A stretch of DNA of 64,000 nucleotides, from NCBI GenBank assembly GCA_964598255.1, contig CAZRBA010000060.1, positions 1-64,000 on the forward strand, written 5' to 3'. Shown piece after piece: positions 44,429-53,263 of the stretch. The DNA comes from Caldithrix sp964598255. Lineage in GTDB: Bacteria; Calditrichota; Calditrichia; Calditrichales; Calditrichaceae. Position numbers and translations under genes: made by a program. The notes beneath the pieces were generated by a model. It did no database searches. It was given only the letters and a program-made list of their open reading frames with translations, and had not been told where the DNA came from. Each line of letters begins with the position of its first letter. Within the stretch, counting starts at the first letter, position 1.

Positions 44429-45865
44429 TTACTTTTTTCGAATTAGATAGGTGGCAGCCACAGCCGTGAGCCCGGCAACAAGAAACGTCATAATACGCGA
44501 GGTTATCACCTGTTCCATTCCGCTGCTTATCCAAATTACGGTAAATAATAATCCGACGATAATAGTCGTAATGACCGCCCGTCCGTGATACCGTTTCCAA
44601 AATAAAGTCAGTAAAATAACCACCGAAAACGTGCCGCCGATTCCGGCCCAAACATAACCGACCAAAGTGTAAATTAATTTGGACGGCGAAACATAGGCCA
44701 CCAACAAGGCAATAACAGCTAAACCGGCGGTAACAACCCGTGAACGAACAAGCGCCTTTCGGGGATGTTCCCCCTCCGTTCTTAACAAATTTTCCGAAAG
44801 TTCGGTGGAAGAAAGAATAAGTAACGAATCGGCCGTGGAAATCATGGCGGCAATGGCTCCGGTAATCAGAACAGCAGCAATGGCCGGCGGAAAAAGCTCT
44901 AACATCACCTTGGGCATGACGTATTCCGGATCGGCCAATCCCTTCGGCCCGAATAATCCCAGTCCGATCCAGCCGATAGATAAAGCACCGATGTAAGCAA
45001 TAATTGTCCAGAGAATACCGATATTCCTACCAATTTTAGCTTGCCTGACATCGCGGATGGCCATAAAACGCATGCTCAGTTGCGGTTGTCCGCCCAAATA
45101 ACCAAAGAACCAAGATAACCCGCCCATAATGGTAACCCCAAGGGTAAAACCACTAACCGCACCAGTTAACGAATAATATTTGGGCCCGGCCAAATGAAGT
45201 GCCTGAGGAATGGTATGCGCAAAAACATCAGGACGGCTGCTTAATACGATAATTCCTACCAGAGGGCCCACGATTAAAGTGGTTATCATCACAATGGCCT
45301 GAACCACATCCGTATACACAACGCTGCGAAACCCCCCGTAAATAGTGTAGGGGACGATTACGGCCGCCGTAATTAACATTCCGATTTGCGGTTTTAACCC
45401 GAACATGGTAAACAAGGTTTTTCCGCCTCCCAAAAACTGTGCACCAACGTAAAAAAAGAAAAAGAAAACAATGGTCAAACTACTAACCGTGCGAATCCGT
45501 TTTTCGCTTTCGCCGTGTTTTTTTGCGATGTATTCCGAAAAAGTGTTTACCTGATAATGTTCGGCTTCGTCGCGCAAACGCCAGGCAATGGCCCACCAGG
45601 CGGTTATAATACCCGCCACGCACCCGACAGCCGTCCAAATACCCATCAAGCCCGAAGCATAAGCAAAACCAGGCAAGCCCAATAAAGCCCAAGACGATTC
45701 TCCCGTTGCCCGTTCGGAAAGAGCAGCCGCCCAACCGGGCAAATCGCGTCCGGCAATGGCGTAATCGGCATTGGTTTTAACCTTACGTCCCTGATACAAT
45801 CCCCATAAAATAAGCATTGCCAAATAGGATAACATAACCATCAAAATCTGCGTTTGGTGTTCCAT
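44429..45865 (-). CDS. Sodium:solute symporter (SSS family, PutP-like)
   Basis: The 478-aa inner-membrane protein has about 13 membrane segments. DYAIAGRDLPGWAAALSERATGESSWALLG near the N-terminus, VGAQFLGGGKTLF near 150 and GGFRSVVYTDVVQAIVM near 200 are characteristic of SSS transporters. The SxxSS-like STADSLLILSSTELSENL near residue 345 matches the sodium site of the fold. The closest resemblance is to proline permeases, but the substrate is unknown. AGGAGG precedes the ATG. It is divergent from the TetR regulator across 217 bp, so it might share the operator there. Confidence 0.88.
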   Translation of the reverse strand: MEHQTQILMVMLSYLAMLILWGLYQGRKVKTNADYAIAGRDLPGWAAALSERATGESSWALLGLPGFAYASGLMGIWTAVGCVAGIITAWWAIAWRLRDEAEHYQVNTFSEYIAKKHGESEKRIRTVSSLTIVFFFFFYVGAQFLGGGKTLFTMFGLKPQIGMLITAAVIVPYTIYGGFRSVVYTDVVQAIVMITTLIVGPLVGIIVLSSRPDVFAHTIPQALHLAGPKYYSLTGAVSGFTLGVTIMGGLSWFFGYLGGQPQLSMRFMAIRDVRQAKIGRNIGILWTIIAYIGALSIGWIGLGLFGPKGLADPEYVMPKVMLELFPPAIAAVLITGAIAAMISTADSLLILSSTELSENLLRTEGEHPRKALVRSRVVTAGLAVIALLVAYVSPSKLIYTLVGYVWAGIGGTFSVVILLTLFWKRYHGRAVITTIIVGLLFTVIWISSGMEQVITSRIMTFLVAGLTAVAATYLIRKK

Positions 45866-45996
45866 GCCATTCCTCCTGTGCTAACACTAAAACAGACCAT
45901 TCCGAAATTAATTAATTTCGCTATTCCGTACAAGGCCGGAGTGTAAGGCGTCGCTGTACAGAAAATCGGACGTTGGCGTGATGTATTGAAAAAAAT

Positions 45997-46024
45997 TTGA
46001 CTTCCGATTATTTTTTTGTAACTT
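45997..46024 (+). promoter_or_regulatory. Candidate promoter of the tetR-efflux operon
   Basis: TTGACT (45997-46002) and TAACTT (46019-46024) are separated by 16 bp. The same segment also reads as TTTG, 19 bases, TAACTTCT, close to the TTTG/TAnnTTTG form used in Bacteroidetes. The operator palindrome follows at once, consistent with repression by blocking this promoter. Confidence 0.45.
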
Positions 46025-46040
46025 CTGACCGACTGGTCAG
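46025..46040 (+). promoter_or_regulatory. Candidate TetR-family operator
   Basis: CTGACC-GACT-GGTCAG is a perfect inverted repeat with 6-bp arms and a 4-bp spacer, 42 bp upstream of the tetR start and directly after the candidate -10. Palindromes of the TGACCnnnnGGTCA type are common operators of TetR-family efflux regulators, so autoregulation is likely. Confidence 0.7.
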
Positions 46041-46082
46041 TTCTAATATTTAGAACCAATGAGTTTTGAAAGGAGAAATAAA

Positions 46083-46673
46083 ATGATCGGCGAATTAACA
46101 CCAATGCAAAAAGAACGACAACAAAAAATTTTGCAAGCCGCGGCCAAATACTTTGCCCGCGTTCATTATCATGAAGCCGACATGGAAACCATTGCCAAAG
46201 AAGCCGGTGTGGGCAAAGGTACACTTTACCGTTATTTTAAAAATAAAGACGATTTGTATTTAAGCACCATTCAATATTTAAGCGTGCAGGCTTTCGAATA
46301 CTTACATCATCAGGCCGCGAAAGCCACCACATTTAAGGCCTATGTCGAAACGATTATTAACACGGCTATCGACTATTTTACGGCCCGTCCGGAAACTTTT
46401 TCCATGGTACTCATGTCCAGCCTCACCCGCATTCAAGCCATCATCGATGCCATGGAAGAATCGACTTTACCCTATTTGCAAAACTTCAGAAAACGCATGG
46501 AGCAAGCCATTGCTTCCGGCGAAATTCGGCCCATGAACGCAGAAATCGTGTACAAAGCTGTCTTTTCTGTGATTATCAACGCCGTACACACACTTACCAT
46601 GCGTAAAAAAGGTTCGGCGGACGAATTCAAACAAACATTAACCACACTTATTTTGAACGGGTTACTTGCTTAA
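46083..46673 (+). CDS. TetR/AcrR-family transcriptional regulator
   Basis: The 196-aa protein has an N-terminal TetR HTH (KILQAAAKYFARVHYHEADMETIAKEAGVGKGTLYRYF is split over residues 15-52; the recognition helix is VGKGTLYRYFKNK). The C-terminal ligand-binding helical domain follows. AAAGGAG precedes the chosen ATG. It is the first gene of the efflux operon, 31 bp before the TolC-like gene, and most likely represses it through the palindrome upstream. The inducer is not known. Confidence 0.92.
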   Translation: MIGELTPMQKERQQKILQAAAKYFARVHYHEADMETIAKEAGVGKGTLYRYFKNKDDLYLSTIQYLSVQAFEYLHHQAAKATTFKAYVETIINTAIDYFTARPETFSMVLMSSLTRIQAIIDAMEESTLPYLQNFRKRMEQAIASGEIRPMNAEIVYKAVFSVIINAVHTLTMRKKGSADEFKQTLTTLILNGLLA

Positions 46674-46704
46674 AACAGGGCATAACCATGTTAAGGAGAC
46701 AGCC

Positions 46705-48171
46705 ATGAAACGGAAATACCTAATCGCATCTATCGTAAATTTACTGATGTTTTTTTCGCTCCCGTTGTACGCTCAGGCACTGCATTTAGACGAAGCGGTA
46801 CATTTGGCGCTAAAAAACAATCGGCAGCTTAAACAGGCGCGGGAAGCGTTGAAACAAAAAACCTATGCCAGCCACGCCGCCTGGGGTAATTTTTTGCCTT
46901 CCGTCACTCTTCGGGGCGGATACACCCATCTCAACGATCCGTTAAAAATCGACTTAAGTCCCATTCGTCAGGCCATGATCGAACTGCACACCCGGGATCA
47001 GGTAGGGTTGGCTAATTTGCAAAGTTTGATTGTAAATCACCGTCCGCTTACCGCCGACGAAATGCTTTTGGCCCAAAAAACGACCTACAACGCATTGGAC
47101 AATGCTCTGCCGTCCTTTACGGAAACGTTTAAGGCGCAGGACTACAAAACAGCTACTCTGCTTGCCGTGCAGCCTATTTTTTTAGGCGGCAAGTTGATTG
47201 CAGCCAAAAACTACGCCGACGACGAGCAAAAGGCAGCACGAGCCGAATTATTGAAAACGGAAAACGAAGTGATTCGAGACGTGATACGCAGTTACCTGAC
47301 TGTGGTTTTGCTGCATCAAGTGGTGCAAACCCGCAAAGAAGTTTTGTCCGGAATGGAAAGGCATCGGCATCAGGCGCGCTTATTATTCAAACAGGGATTA
47401 ATCGCCAAAACCGATGTGTTGCGTGCTCAGGTAGCCGTAGCCGAAGCTCAGCGCAATTTATTCGATGATAGCAACAAGCTGCAACTGGCCTATTTGGCTT
47501 TAAAACACAGCTTAGGTTTGCCCGAAGATGCTCCGTTAATCGTTTCCGATTCTTTGCAATACCGTCCCTTTAACGATTCGTTGCAAACAGTATTGACAAA
47601 TGCACGCCAATGCCAACCTCTTCTTAAACTAATTGCGGCCAAAAGCAATGAGGCCAAACAAAATCTTTTGGCCAAAACATCGCAGTTTTTGCCACAAATC
47701 GCCGTTTTTGGAAAATACGAAATGTATCCGCAGTATTTGTCTTCTCTCGAACCGCGTTGGGCCGTGGGTGTTAACGTGCAATTAAATTTGTTTAACGGAT
47801 TCAAAACATACAACAATGTACAGGAAGCACGCCATTTAAACAAAGAAATGGACTATTTGCAAAGTGACATTCACCGACAAATCGATTTATGGGTTAACAA
47901 ATCATTTAGGCAAATGCGCAACGCCGAGCAACGCTATTTCAAATTACGAACCGATATTGCTTTGGCCCGCGAAAATTTGAAATCACAGGAAAAACGTTTT
48001 CAAACGGGCATGGGTACTTCTCTGGATGTAATCGATGCGCGTTTGTTATTGGAAAAAGACCGCATCGAACGGCTCAAATCGCTGTACGATTATAATTTGG
48101 CCTTAACCGAACTATTCGTGGCTCAAGGAGAAGCGCTGCAGGTACTCCCTTATTTAAACGGGAATTCTTAA
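46705..48171 (+). CDS. TolC-like outer-membrane efflux protein
   Basis: The 488-aa protein has a signal peptide ending near YAQA and the long helical repeats of outer-membrane efflux channels, for example LDEAVHLALKNNRQLKQARE near residue 25 and QARLLFKQGLIAKTDVLRAQVAVAEAQ near 230. ERFQTGMGTSLDVIDAR-type sequence is found near 440. AAGGAGA precedes the ATG; an upstream in-frame extension of 13 codons overlaps tetR. It would form the exit duct for the HlyD-like and permease proteins encoded next. Confidence 0.9.
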   Translation: MKRKYLIASIVNLLMFFSLPLYAQALHLDEAVHLALKNNRQLKQAREALKQKTYASHAAWGNFLPSVTLRGGYTHLNDPLKIDLSPIRQAMIELHTRDQVGLANLQSLIVNHRPLTADEMLLAQKTTYNALDNALPSFTETFKAQDYKTATLLAVQPIFLGGKLIAAKNYADDEQKAARAELLKTENEVIRDVIRSYLTVVLLHQVVQTRKEVLSGMERHRHQARLLFKQGLIAKTDVLRAQVAVAEAQRNLFDDSNKLQLAYLALKHSLGLPEDAPLIVSDSLQYRPFNDSLQTVLTNARQCQPLLKLIAAKSNEAKQNLLAKTSQFLPQIAVFGKYEMYPQYLSSLEPRWAVGVNVQLNLFNGFKTYNNVQEARHLNKEMDYLQSDIHRQIDLWVNKSFRQMRNAEQRYFKLRTDIALARENLKSQEKRFQTGMGTSLDVIDARLLLEKDRIERLKSLYDYNLALTELFVAQGEALQVLPYLNGNS

Positions 48172-48228
48172 AACACACAGGTAGCACAAAACAGAGCAAT
48201 AACAACAAAAGACCGAGGAGATTAAAAA

Positions 48229-49209
48229 ATGAAAACGTTTAAAAATAAAGGCGTTTTGCTCGTTCCGCTTGTATTGGTCCTTATTTCGGTGACGGTGATA
48301 TTGCTGCAAGCAGGGAAACAGCACAAAGTGACGGTAACCGGAATGATTGAAACCAAAGAAATTGATGTGGCCAGTAAAATACCCGGGCGAATCGATTCGC
48401 TATACGTACAAAAGGGTCAACACGTGCATCGCGGCCAACTTTTGGCGCATTTGGAAAGCAAAGAAATCGAGGCCAAGGTAGCGCAGGCAAAAGCCGTAAT
48501 GGAAGCTGCCAAAGCCAAATGGGACATGGCCCGTCGCGGTGCGCGCCCTGAAGAAAAAGAGGCGGTAGAAAAGCTTTACCTTCAGGCCAAGCATCAGTTC
48601 GAGTTTGCCCGAAAGACTTACGAACGCGTACAACAGGTGTACAAAGACAGTGTAATTTCGGCACAAAAAATGGACGAGGTCTCCTTTAAATACAATGCCG
48701 CAAAAGAACAAATGGAGGCGGCCAAAGCCAAATACGATATGGTGTTAAAAGGGGCACGTAAAGAACAAATTCAAGCGGCCGAAGCTCTTTTTAGGCAAGC
48801 GCAAGGCGCCTACCGAGAAGCACTTGCTTATCTGCAGGAAACACAGTTGCACAGCCCCATTGACGGTACGGTACAGGATTGCATTGCGGATCAGGGTGAA
48901 ATTGTAGCTGCCGGTTATCCGGTAATTACTCTGATTAATCCCCAGGATGTCTGGGTGGTTTTACAGCTTCGCGAGGACCAGCTTAAGGGAATTGCCTATG
49001 GACAAATTTTCCGCGGATTCGTTCCCGCATTGAACAAAACACTTGAATTCAAGGTGGACTACATTGCCCAAATGGCCGATTTTGCAACATGGAAGGCAAC
49101 AAATCAACAAGGCGATTTCGATCTGAAAACATTCGAAGTACATTTACGCCCGACTAAGCCGGTCAAAGGATTACGCGCCGGTATGACCGTACGCATCGAA
49201 CTGCACTAA
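48229..49209 (+). CDS. HlyD-family membrane fusion protein
   Basis: The 326-aa periplasmic adaptor is anchored by one N-terminal membrane segment (VLLVPLVLVLISVTVILL). A lipoyl-like half (VASKIPGRIDSLYVQKGQHV near 45) and a matching half (LHSPIDGTVQDCIADQGEI near 205) flank a coiled coil at about 80-195. That coiled coil contains an internal duplication: AAKAKWDMARRGARPEE and AAKAKYDMVLKGARKEQ. It resembles the YbhG/YhiI type of adaptor, which pairs with ABC-2 permeases. It lies 57 bp after the TolC-like gene and 16 bp before the first permease. Confidence 0.9.
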   Translation: MKTFKNKGVLLVPLVLVLISVTVILLQAGKQHKVTVTGMIETKEIDVASKIPGRIDSLYVQKGQHVHRGQLLAHLESKEIEAKVAQAKAVMEAAKAKWDMARRGARPEEKEAVEKLYLQAKHQFEFARKTYERVQQVYKDSVISAQKMDEVSFKYNAAKEQMEAAKAKYDMVLKGARKEQIQAAEALFRQAQGAYREALAYLQETQLHSPIDGTVQDCIADQGEIVAAGYPVITLINPQDVWVVLQLREDQLKGIAYGQIFRGFVPALNKTLEFKVDYIAQMADFATWKATNQQGDFDLKTFEVHLRPTKPVKGLRAGMTVRIELH

Positions 49210-49225
49210 CAAAAGGACGACTACC

Positions 49226-50434
49226 ATGATACGAAGCAGAAAAAAACCGACCGGATTCGTTGCAGTCATGCGCAGAGAGTTCGAACGTATTCGTACGCGC
49301 AAAACGTTGTGGATGCTTATTATCATCATGCCGCTGCTGGTTTTCGGCATCATTGCTTGGATATACAGCGGCGGTGTGGTTAAAAATTTGCCTATGGCCG
49401 TATGCGACCAAGACCACAGCGCGCTTTCCGAATTGATTGTGCGCAGCTTGGCCGCCAATCGCTCGTTCCGTGTGGTAAGCTATGTGCAAAATATCGATGA
49501 AATCGAACGCGCTTTCCGACAAGGTAAAATTCAAGCCGCCATTGTTATCCCGCAGGGGAGCGAACGCCAAATCAAAAAAGGCAAAAGTGCGCATCTGGTG
49601 TTGTACAAAAATTCTTCCAATATCATTATCGGCAACATTGTCTTAAAAGCGGCCATGACCACATTGCATACCATTTCCGCCGGTTTGGAAATACGGAAAT
49701 TGGAGGCCTCGGGCAATACCCCGAAAGAAGCGCTGAATAAAGCGCTTCCTATTCGGGTGCACACGCAATCGCTGTATAACCCGGCTTATAACTATGAAAA
49801 TTATCTGGTTGGCGGATTACTGCCGATTCTTTATCAAATGGTGGTCATGATTACAGCCGTTTTGGTAATTAGCGCGGAAATCGAAGAGAAAACTATTGCA
49901 GAAGCACTTCGAACGGCCAATGGCAATATTTTCGTTTTAACGGCCGGTAAGGCGGTACCCCATTTCATTTTACACGCTGCCAATATTCTGTTTCTTATCG
50001 GTATTGTATTTCCTTTGTTCGGCATTCCGAATCACGGTTCAATTTTGATATTGATCCTTTATCTGTTTTATTTTGTGGTTGTGGCCTTTGCTTTGGGGTT
50101 GTTGCTATCCTGCCTTTTTACCGATATGATGTTGGCTACCGAAGCGGCTATTTTCCTGAGTACTCCGGCATTTATTTTTACGGGTTACACATTTCCTTTG
50201 CAGGCGATGCCCAAAATTCAATATTGGTACGCACAGTTACTTCCTTCTACGCATTTCATGACGGGATTCATTAAATTGTACCAAATGGGAACCCCACTAA
50301 AATTCATTGTTCCGGAACTTTTGACGCTCACCGTATTTTTGCTCATCGCTCTTACGTTTTTCTTCGGATTAATGTTTTGGCGTAAAAACAAATGGTGTGC
50401 ACCATCGCTTAGCATGGAGGGAGCGCAACCATGA
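49226..50434 (+). CDS. ABC-2 type permease (YbhS/YhiH-like), first of pair
   Basis: The 402-aa protein has one membrane segment near residues 28-45, a large extracytoplasmic domain (VCDQDHSALSELIVRSL and VIPQGSERQIKKGKSAHLVLY) and five membrane segments from about 190. This is the layout of ABC-2 exporter permeases such as YbhS and YbhR. NYLVGGLLPILYQMVVMITAVLV and GYTFPLQAMPKIQYWYAQLL are typical. It overlaps the second permease by 4 bp. No ATP-binding domain is present in this protein or its neighbours. Confidence 0.87.
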   Translation: MIRSRKKPTGFVAVMRREFERIRTRKTLWMLIIIMPLLVFGIIAWIYSGGVVKNLPMAVCDQDHSALSELIVRSLAANRSFRVVSYVQNIDEIERAFRQGKIQAAIVIPQGSERQIKKGKSAHLVLYKNSSNIIIGNIVLKAAMTTLHTISAGLEIRKLEASGNTPKEALNKALPIRVHTQSLYNPAYNYENYLVGGLLPILYQMVVMITAVLVISAEIEEKTIAEALRTANGNIFVLTAGKAVPHFILHAANILFLIGIVFPLFGIPNHGSILILILYLFYFVVVAFALGLLLSCLFTDMMLATEAAIFLSTPAFIFTGYTFPLQAMPKIQYWYAQLLPSTHFMTGFIKLYQMGTPLKFIVPELLTLTVFLLIALTFFFGLMFWRKNKWCAPSLSMEGAQP

Positions 50435-51648
50435 AACAAAAATTGGAAGGTTTTGCCCATGTTTTCTTTCGTGAACTGAATATTATGATTCACGATTTGG
50501 ATATTTTAGTTATTATTTTATTATCACCGTTATTCTACGGATTGTTTTACGGATCGGCGTACATGCACAAAACCGAGACCAATGTGCCGGTTGTTATTGT
50601 GGATGCGGATCATTCGGCTCTGTCCCGACAATTGATTCGCGACTTTGACGTCCATCAGCTTATCGAGGTCAAACGCATCGAGCCATCACTTGTACAGGCC
50701 AAAAAGGATTTGCAAGCCTGGCAGGTACAGGCCATTATCTGGATTCCGCAAAATTTTGAACGCAATCTAAAACGGGGGCATTCGGCTCCGTTAAAAATTT
50801 ATTTGAATACCAGTCGGTTTTTACCGGCCAACGATATTAATCGTGCCGTTCAAGAAATAGCCGCTACGCTCAATGCGGGATTGCGGGTGCGCTATTTTGA
50901 AACAAAGGGTCTTAATTTCGGGCAAGCCAAGGAACAGGTTGTGCCTTTGCTGGTGGATAATCGCAACTTGTTTAATACCAGGCAAACATACGGCGACTTT
51001 TTAATTCCTGGTATTTTAGTACTTATTTTGCAACAAACCTTGTTGTTCGGATTAGCCATGTCCGTTGCCAGAGAAACCGAAATCAAAGGCTGGAAAACCC
51101 TTTACCAAAAAGCAAAAGGCAGTGTGTGGGCTGTTATCAGCGGAAAATCCGTAGCCTACATTTTATTGTATATTGGCTATGCCATATTCTTTTTTACGGT
51201 TTATTTTGATCTTTTTCGGATTCCGTTCCGAGGGCATTTTTTTGATCTTTTACTCGTAACGTTTGTTTTTTTGATTTCGGTTGCCTATTTGAGCGTATTC
51301 GTGGGTACACTGTTCGATCGGAAAATTATTTCCTTGCAATTCTTGGTTTTTACATCGTATCCGGTTTTTCTTCTTTCCGGATTCAGTTGGCCGTTAAGCG
51401 CCATGCCCTTGTTTTTGCAGGGGTTGGCACAACTTATGCCCACCACACCATACTTGCAAGCCATGTTGCGCATTACGTCTATGGGAGCCGGGCTTAACGA
51501 TGTTCTCGGTCAATTACTTCATCTGCTTATTCTGGGCACCATTGGTTTGATTTTAACCCGCTTGCGCATTAAGCATTACCTTAACGTTACCATTCGCGCC
51601 GGACTAAATTCACCGGTGTTCAAACTTGCGGAAAAAATAAAAGGATGA
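50431..51648 (+). CDS. ABC-2 type permease (YbhR-like), second of pair
   Basis: The 405-aa protein is a paralogue of the preceding permease with the same layout: a first membrane segment near residues 22-40, an extracytoplasmic domain (VVIVDADHSALSRQLIRDFD) and five C-terminal membrane segments. FLIPGILVLILQQTLLFGLAMS and SGFSWPLSAMPLFLQGLAQLMP are the matching landmarks. The two presumably form a heterodimer. It is the last gene of the operon; the ATPase that would power it must be encoded elsewhere. Confidence 0.87.
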   Translation: MKQKLEGFAHVFFRELNIMIHDLDILVIILLSPLFYGLFYGSAYMHKTETNVPVVIVDADHSALSRQLIRDFDVHQLIEVKRIEPSLVQAKKDLQAWQVQAIIWIPQNFERNLKRGHSAPLKIYLNTSRFLPANDINRAVQEIAATLNAGLRVRYFETKGLNFGQAKEQVVPLLVDNRNLFNTRQTYGDFLIPGILVLILQQTLLFGLAMSVARETEIKGWKTLYQKAKGSVWAVISGKSVAYILLYIGYAIFFFTVYFDLFRIPFRGHFFDLLLVTFVFLISVAYLSVFVGTLFDRKIISLQFLVFTSYPVFLLSGFSWPLSAMPLFLQGLAQLMPTTPYLQAMLRITSMGAGLNDVLGQLLHLLILGTIGLILTRLRIKHYLNVTIRAGLNSPVFKLAEKIKG

Positions 51649-51718
51649 AATAAAATCGCTTAAAAAATCGGGTTGCAAACATGGGTACAATTCAAGAATT
51701 CCCAATTGCCTTGCAGGC

Positions 51719-51746
51719 TTCCTCCCCGTTGCCACGGGGAGGAAAA
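51719..51746. repeat. GC-rich hairpin between convergent operons
   Basis: TTCCTCCCCGT and ACGGGGAGGAA are perfect 11-bp arms around TGCC, extended by one more T-A pair. It lies between the efflux permease and the SpmB-like gene. No T-run follows on either side, so it may be an extragenic repeat rather than a simple terminator. Confidence 0.7.
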
Positions 51747-51827
51747 TTGCAGAGCGACACCACGAGATTAAAAAAATCCTTTTTCAAAAAAGAAGAGCCA
51801 GAGGGGGCAACTCACTTTCTATTGCCA

Positions 51828-52361
51828 TTAAAACATGAGCTTGCAAATGTACACGGCCGTAATCAAACCGGCGGTATCGGCAATTAAACCGGCAGGCAAG
51901 GCATAACGCGTTTTGCGAATATTCACCGCACCAAAATAAACGGCTACTACATAAAATGTTGTTTCGGTACTGCCGAACATAGTAGAAGCAATAAACCCGT
52001 ACAAAGAATCCACGCCGTAATGTTTCATAATTTCGGTCATTACGCCGATGGAGCCGCTACCGGAAAGCGGACGCATAAAAGCCATTGGTAAAACGGCGCT
52101 GGGAATGCCGATTTTTTCAGTAACCGATCCCAAAATATTGGTAAAAAAATCAAGCGCACCGCAGGCACGGAACATAGCAATGGCCACCAACATGGCTACC
52201 AGATAAGGAATAATTTTAACTGCAACCGAAAAGCCTTCTTTCGCACCTTCAACAAATTCCTCGTAAACTTTAACCTTTTTGATGTATCCGTAGCCGATAA
52301 AGCCGCCGATTAAAACAGGAATGGCCAAAATGGAAAGCCAATTTATGATAACCTTAATCAT
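51828..52361 (-). CDS. SpmB-like nucleoside-recognition (Gate) domain protein
   Basis: The 177-aa integral membrane protein carries a nucleoside-recognition domain like Bacillus spore maturation protein B. FVEGAKEGFSVAVKIIPYLVAM near residue 36 and MRPLSGSGSIGVMTEIMKHYG near 95, with FGSTETTFYVVAVYFGAVNIRKTRYALPAG, are typical. In non-sporulating bacteria the SpmA/SpmB pair has no settled role; transport has been suggested. Its start overlaps the end of the SpmA-like gene by 8 bp. Confidence 0.85.
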   Translation of the reverse strand: MIKVIINWLSILAIPVLIGGFIGYGYIKKVKVYEEFVEGAKEGFSVAVKIIPYLVAMLVAIAMFRACGALDFFTNILGSVTEKIGIPSAVLPMAFMRPLSGSGSIGVMTEIMKHYGVDSLYGFIASTMFGSTETTFYVVAVYFGAVNIRKTRYALPAGLIADTAGLITAVYICKLMF

Positions 52362-53043
52362 CGATCAGTTTCCCCCTTTTTTTCTGGTACCATTGAATCA
52401 GTTTAACCGTTGTAATCCCGACGAGTGTGGCCATGCTGGCAGCGATAATAGACGGAATTACAATTTTTTGCGGATTGGCCGAACCCAATGAGGCGCGGAT
52501 GGCAATAGCCGTGGCCGGTACCAGTGTAATGGCACTGGTATTAATTACCAAAAACGTAATCATATCATCGGTGGCCACACCTTTTTTGGGATTGAGTTTA
52601 TTAAGTTCTTCCATTGCCTTTAGCCCCAAAGGCGTGGCAGCATTATTAAGCCCCAACATATTCGCCGCAATATTCATAATCATAGCTCCGATGGCAGGAT
52701 GATCTTCGGGAATGGTGGGGAAAAGACGTTTGGTAATTGGCCGAACTAACTTGGAAATAATTTCGATCATTCCCGCTTTTTCAGCTACCCGCATTACCCC
52801 TAACCATAAGGCCATAACACCGATTAAACCGAATGATATTTTAACGGCCGTATCGGCCGCTTCGATGGCAGCCGTGGTAATTTGGCCGAGTTTGGTTTCT
52901 TTGTTCAGGTTGCGTTCCTGCTTTTGCTTTTGCACCTTTTGGGTAACCGGAGTTGCCGGACGATTCAGTTCATGATAAACATCATTCACCCCGGCGATGA
53001 TGATGCTGATAAAAATCATCCAGGCCCAAATGTGATTTAACAT
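52354..53043 (-). CDS. SpmA-like nucleoside-recognition domain protein
   Basis: The 229-aa membrane protein is the partner of the SpmB-like protein. VKISFGLIGVMALWLGVMRVAEKAG near residue 68 and MIMNIAANMLGLNNAATPLGLKAM near 125, with NTSAITLVPATAIAIRASLGS near 170, are conserved in SpmA. It is first in the two-gene unit, divergent from the AgmX-like gene across 220 bp. Confidence 0.85.
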   Translation of the reverse strand: MLNHIWAWMIFISIIIAGVNDVYHELNRPATPVTQKVQKQKQERNLNKETKLGQITTAAIEAADTAVKISFGLIGVMALWLGVMRVAEKAGMIEIISKLVRPITKRLFPTIPEDHPAIGAMIMNIAANMLGLNNAATPLGLKAMEELNKLNPKKGVATDDMITFLVINTSAITLVPATAIAIRASLGSANPQKIVIPSIIAASMATLVGITTVKLIQWYQKKRGKLIDD

Positions 53044-53263
53044 CGATCCTCCTTTTTCCTTGGTTTGCTTGATTTTTTACCTATTAATTGATATAATTAT
53101 TAACGTTGATGTTAGCTATTTTTCAAATTTAGTTCAAGTCGTTTTTTGTTCGAAAATATACCCTTAGTTTTTTAGCATTCTGAGTACGGTGACTTTAATC
53201 ACATATAAATTTAATCAATTAATGAAATTAAATAATAATTCTTAACGGGTTTGGGTATGTATC

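Noticed and set aside
45877..45890. GTGCTAACACT upstream of the symporter, considered as a CIRCE-like heat-shock element
   Set aside because: Only a fragment of one arm matches and the second arm is missing at the required spacing.
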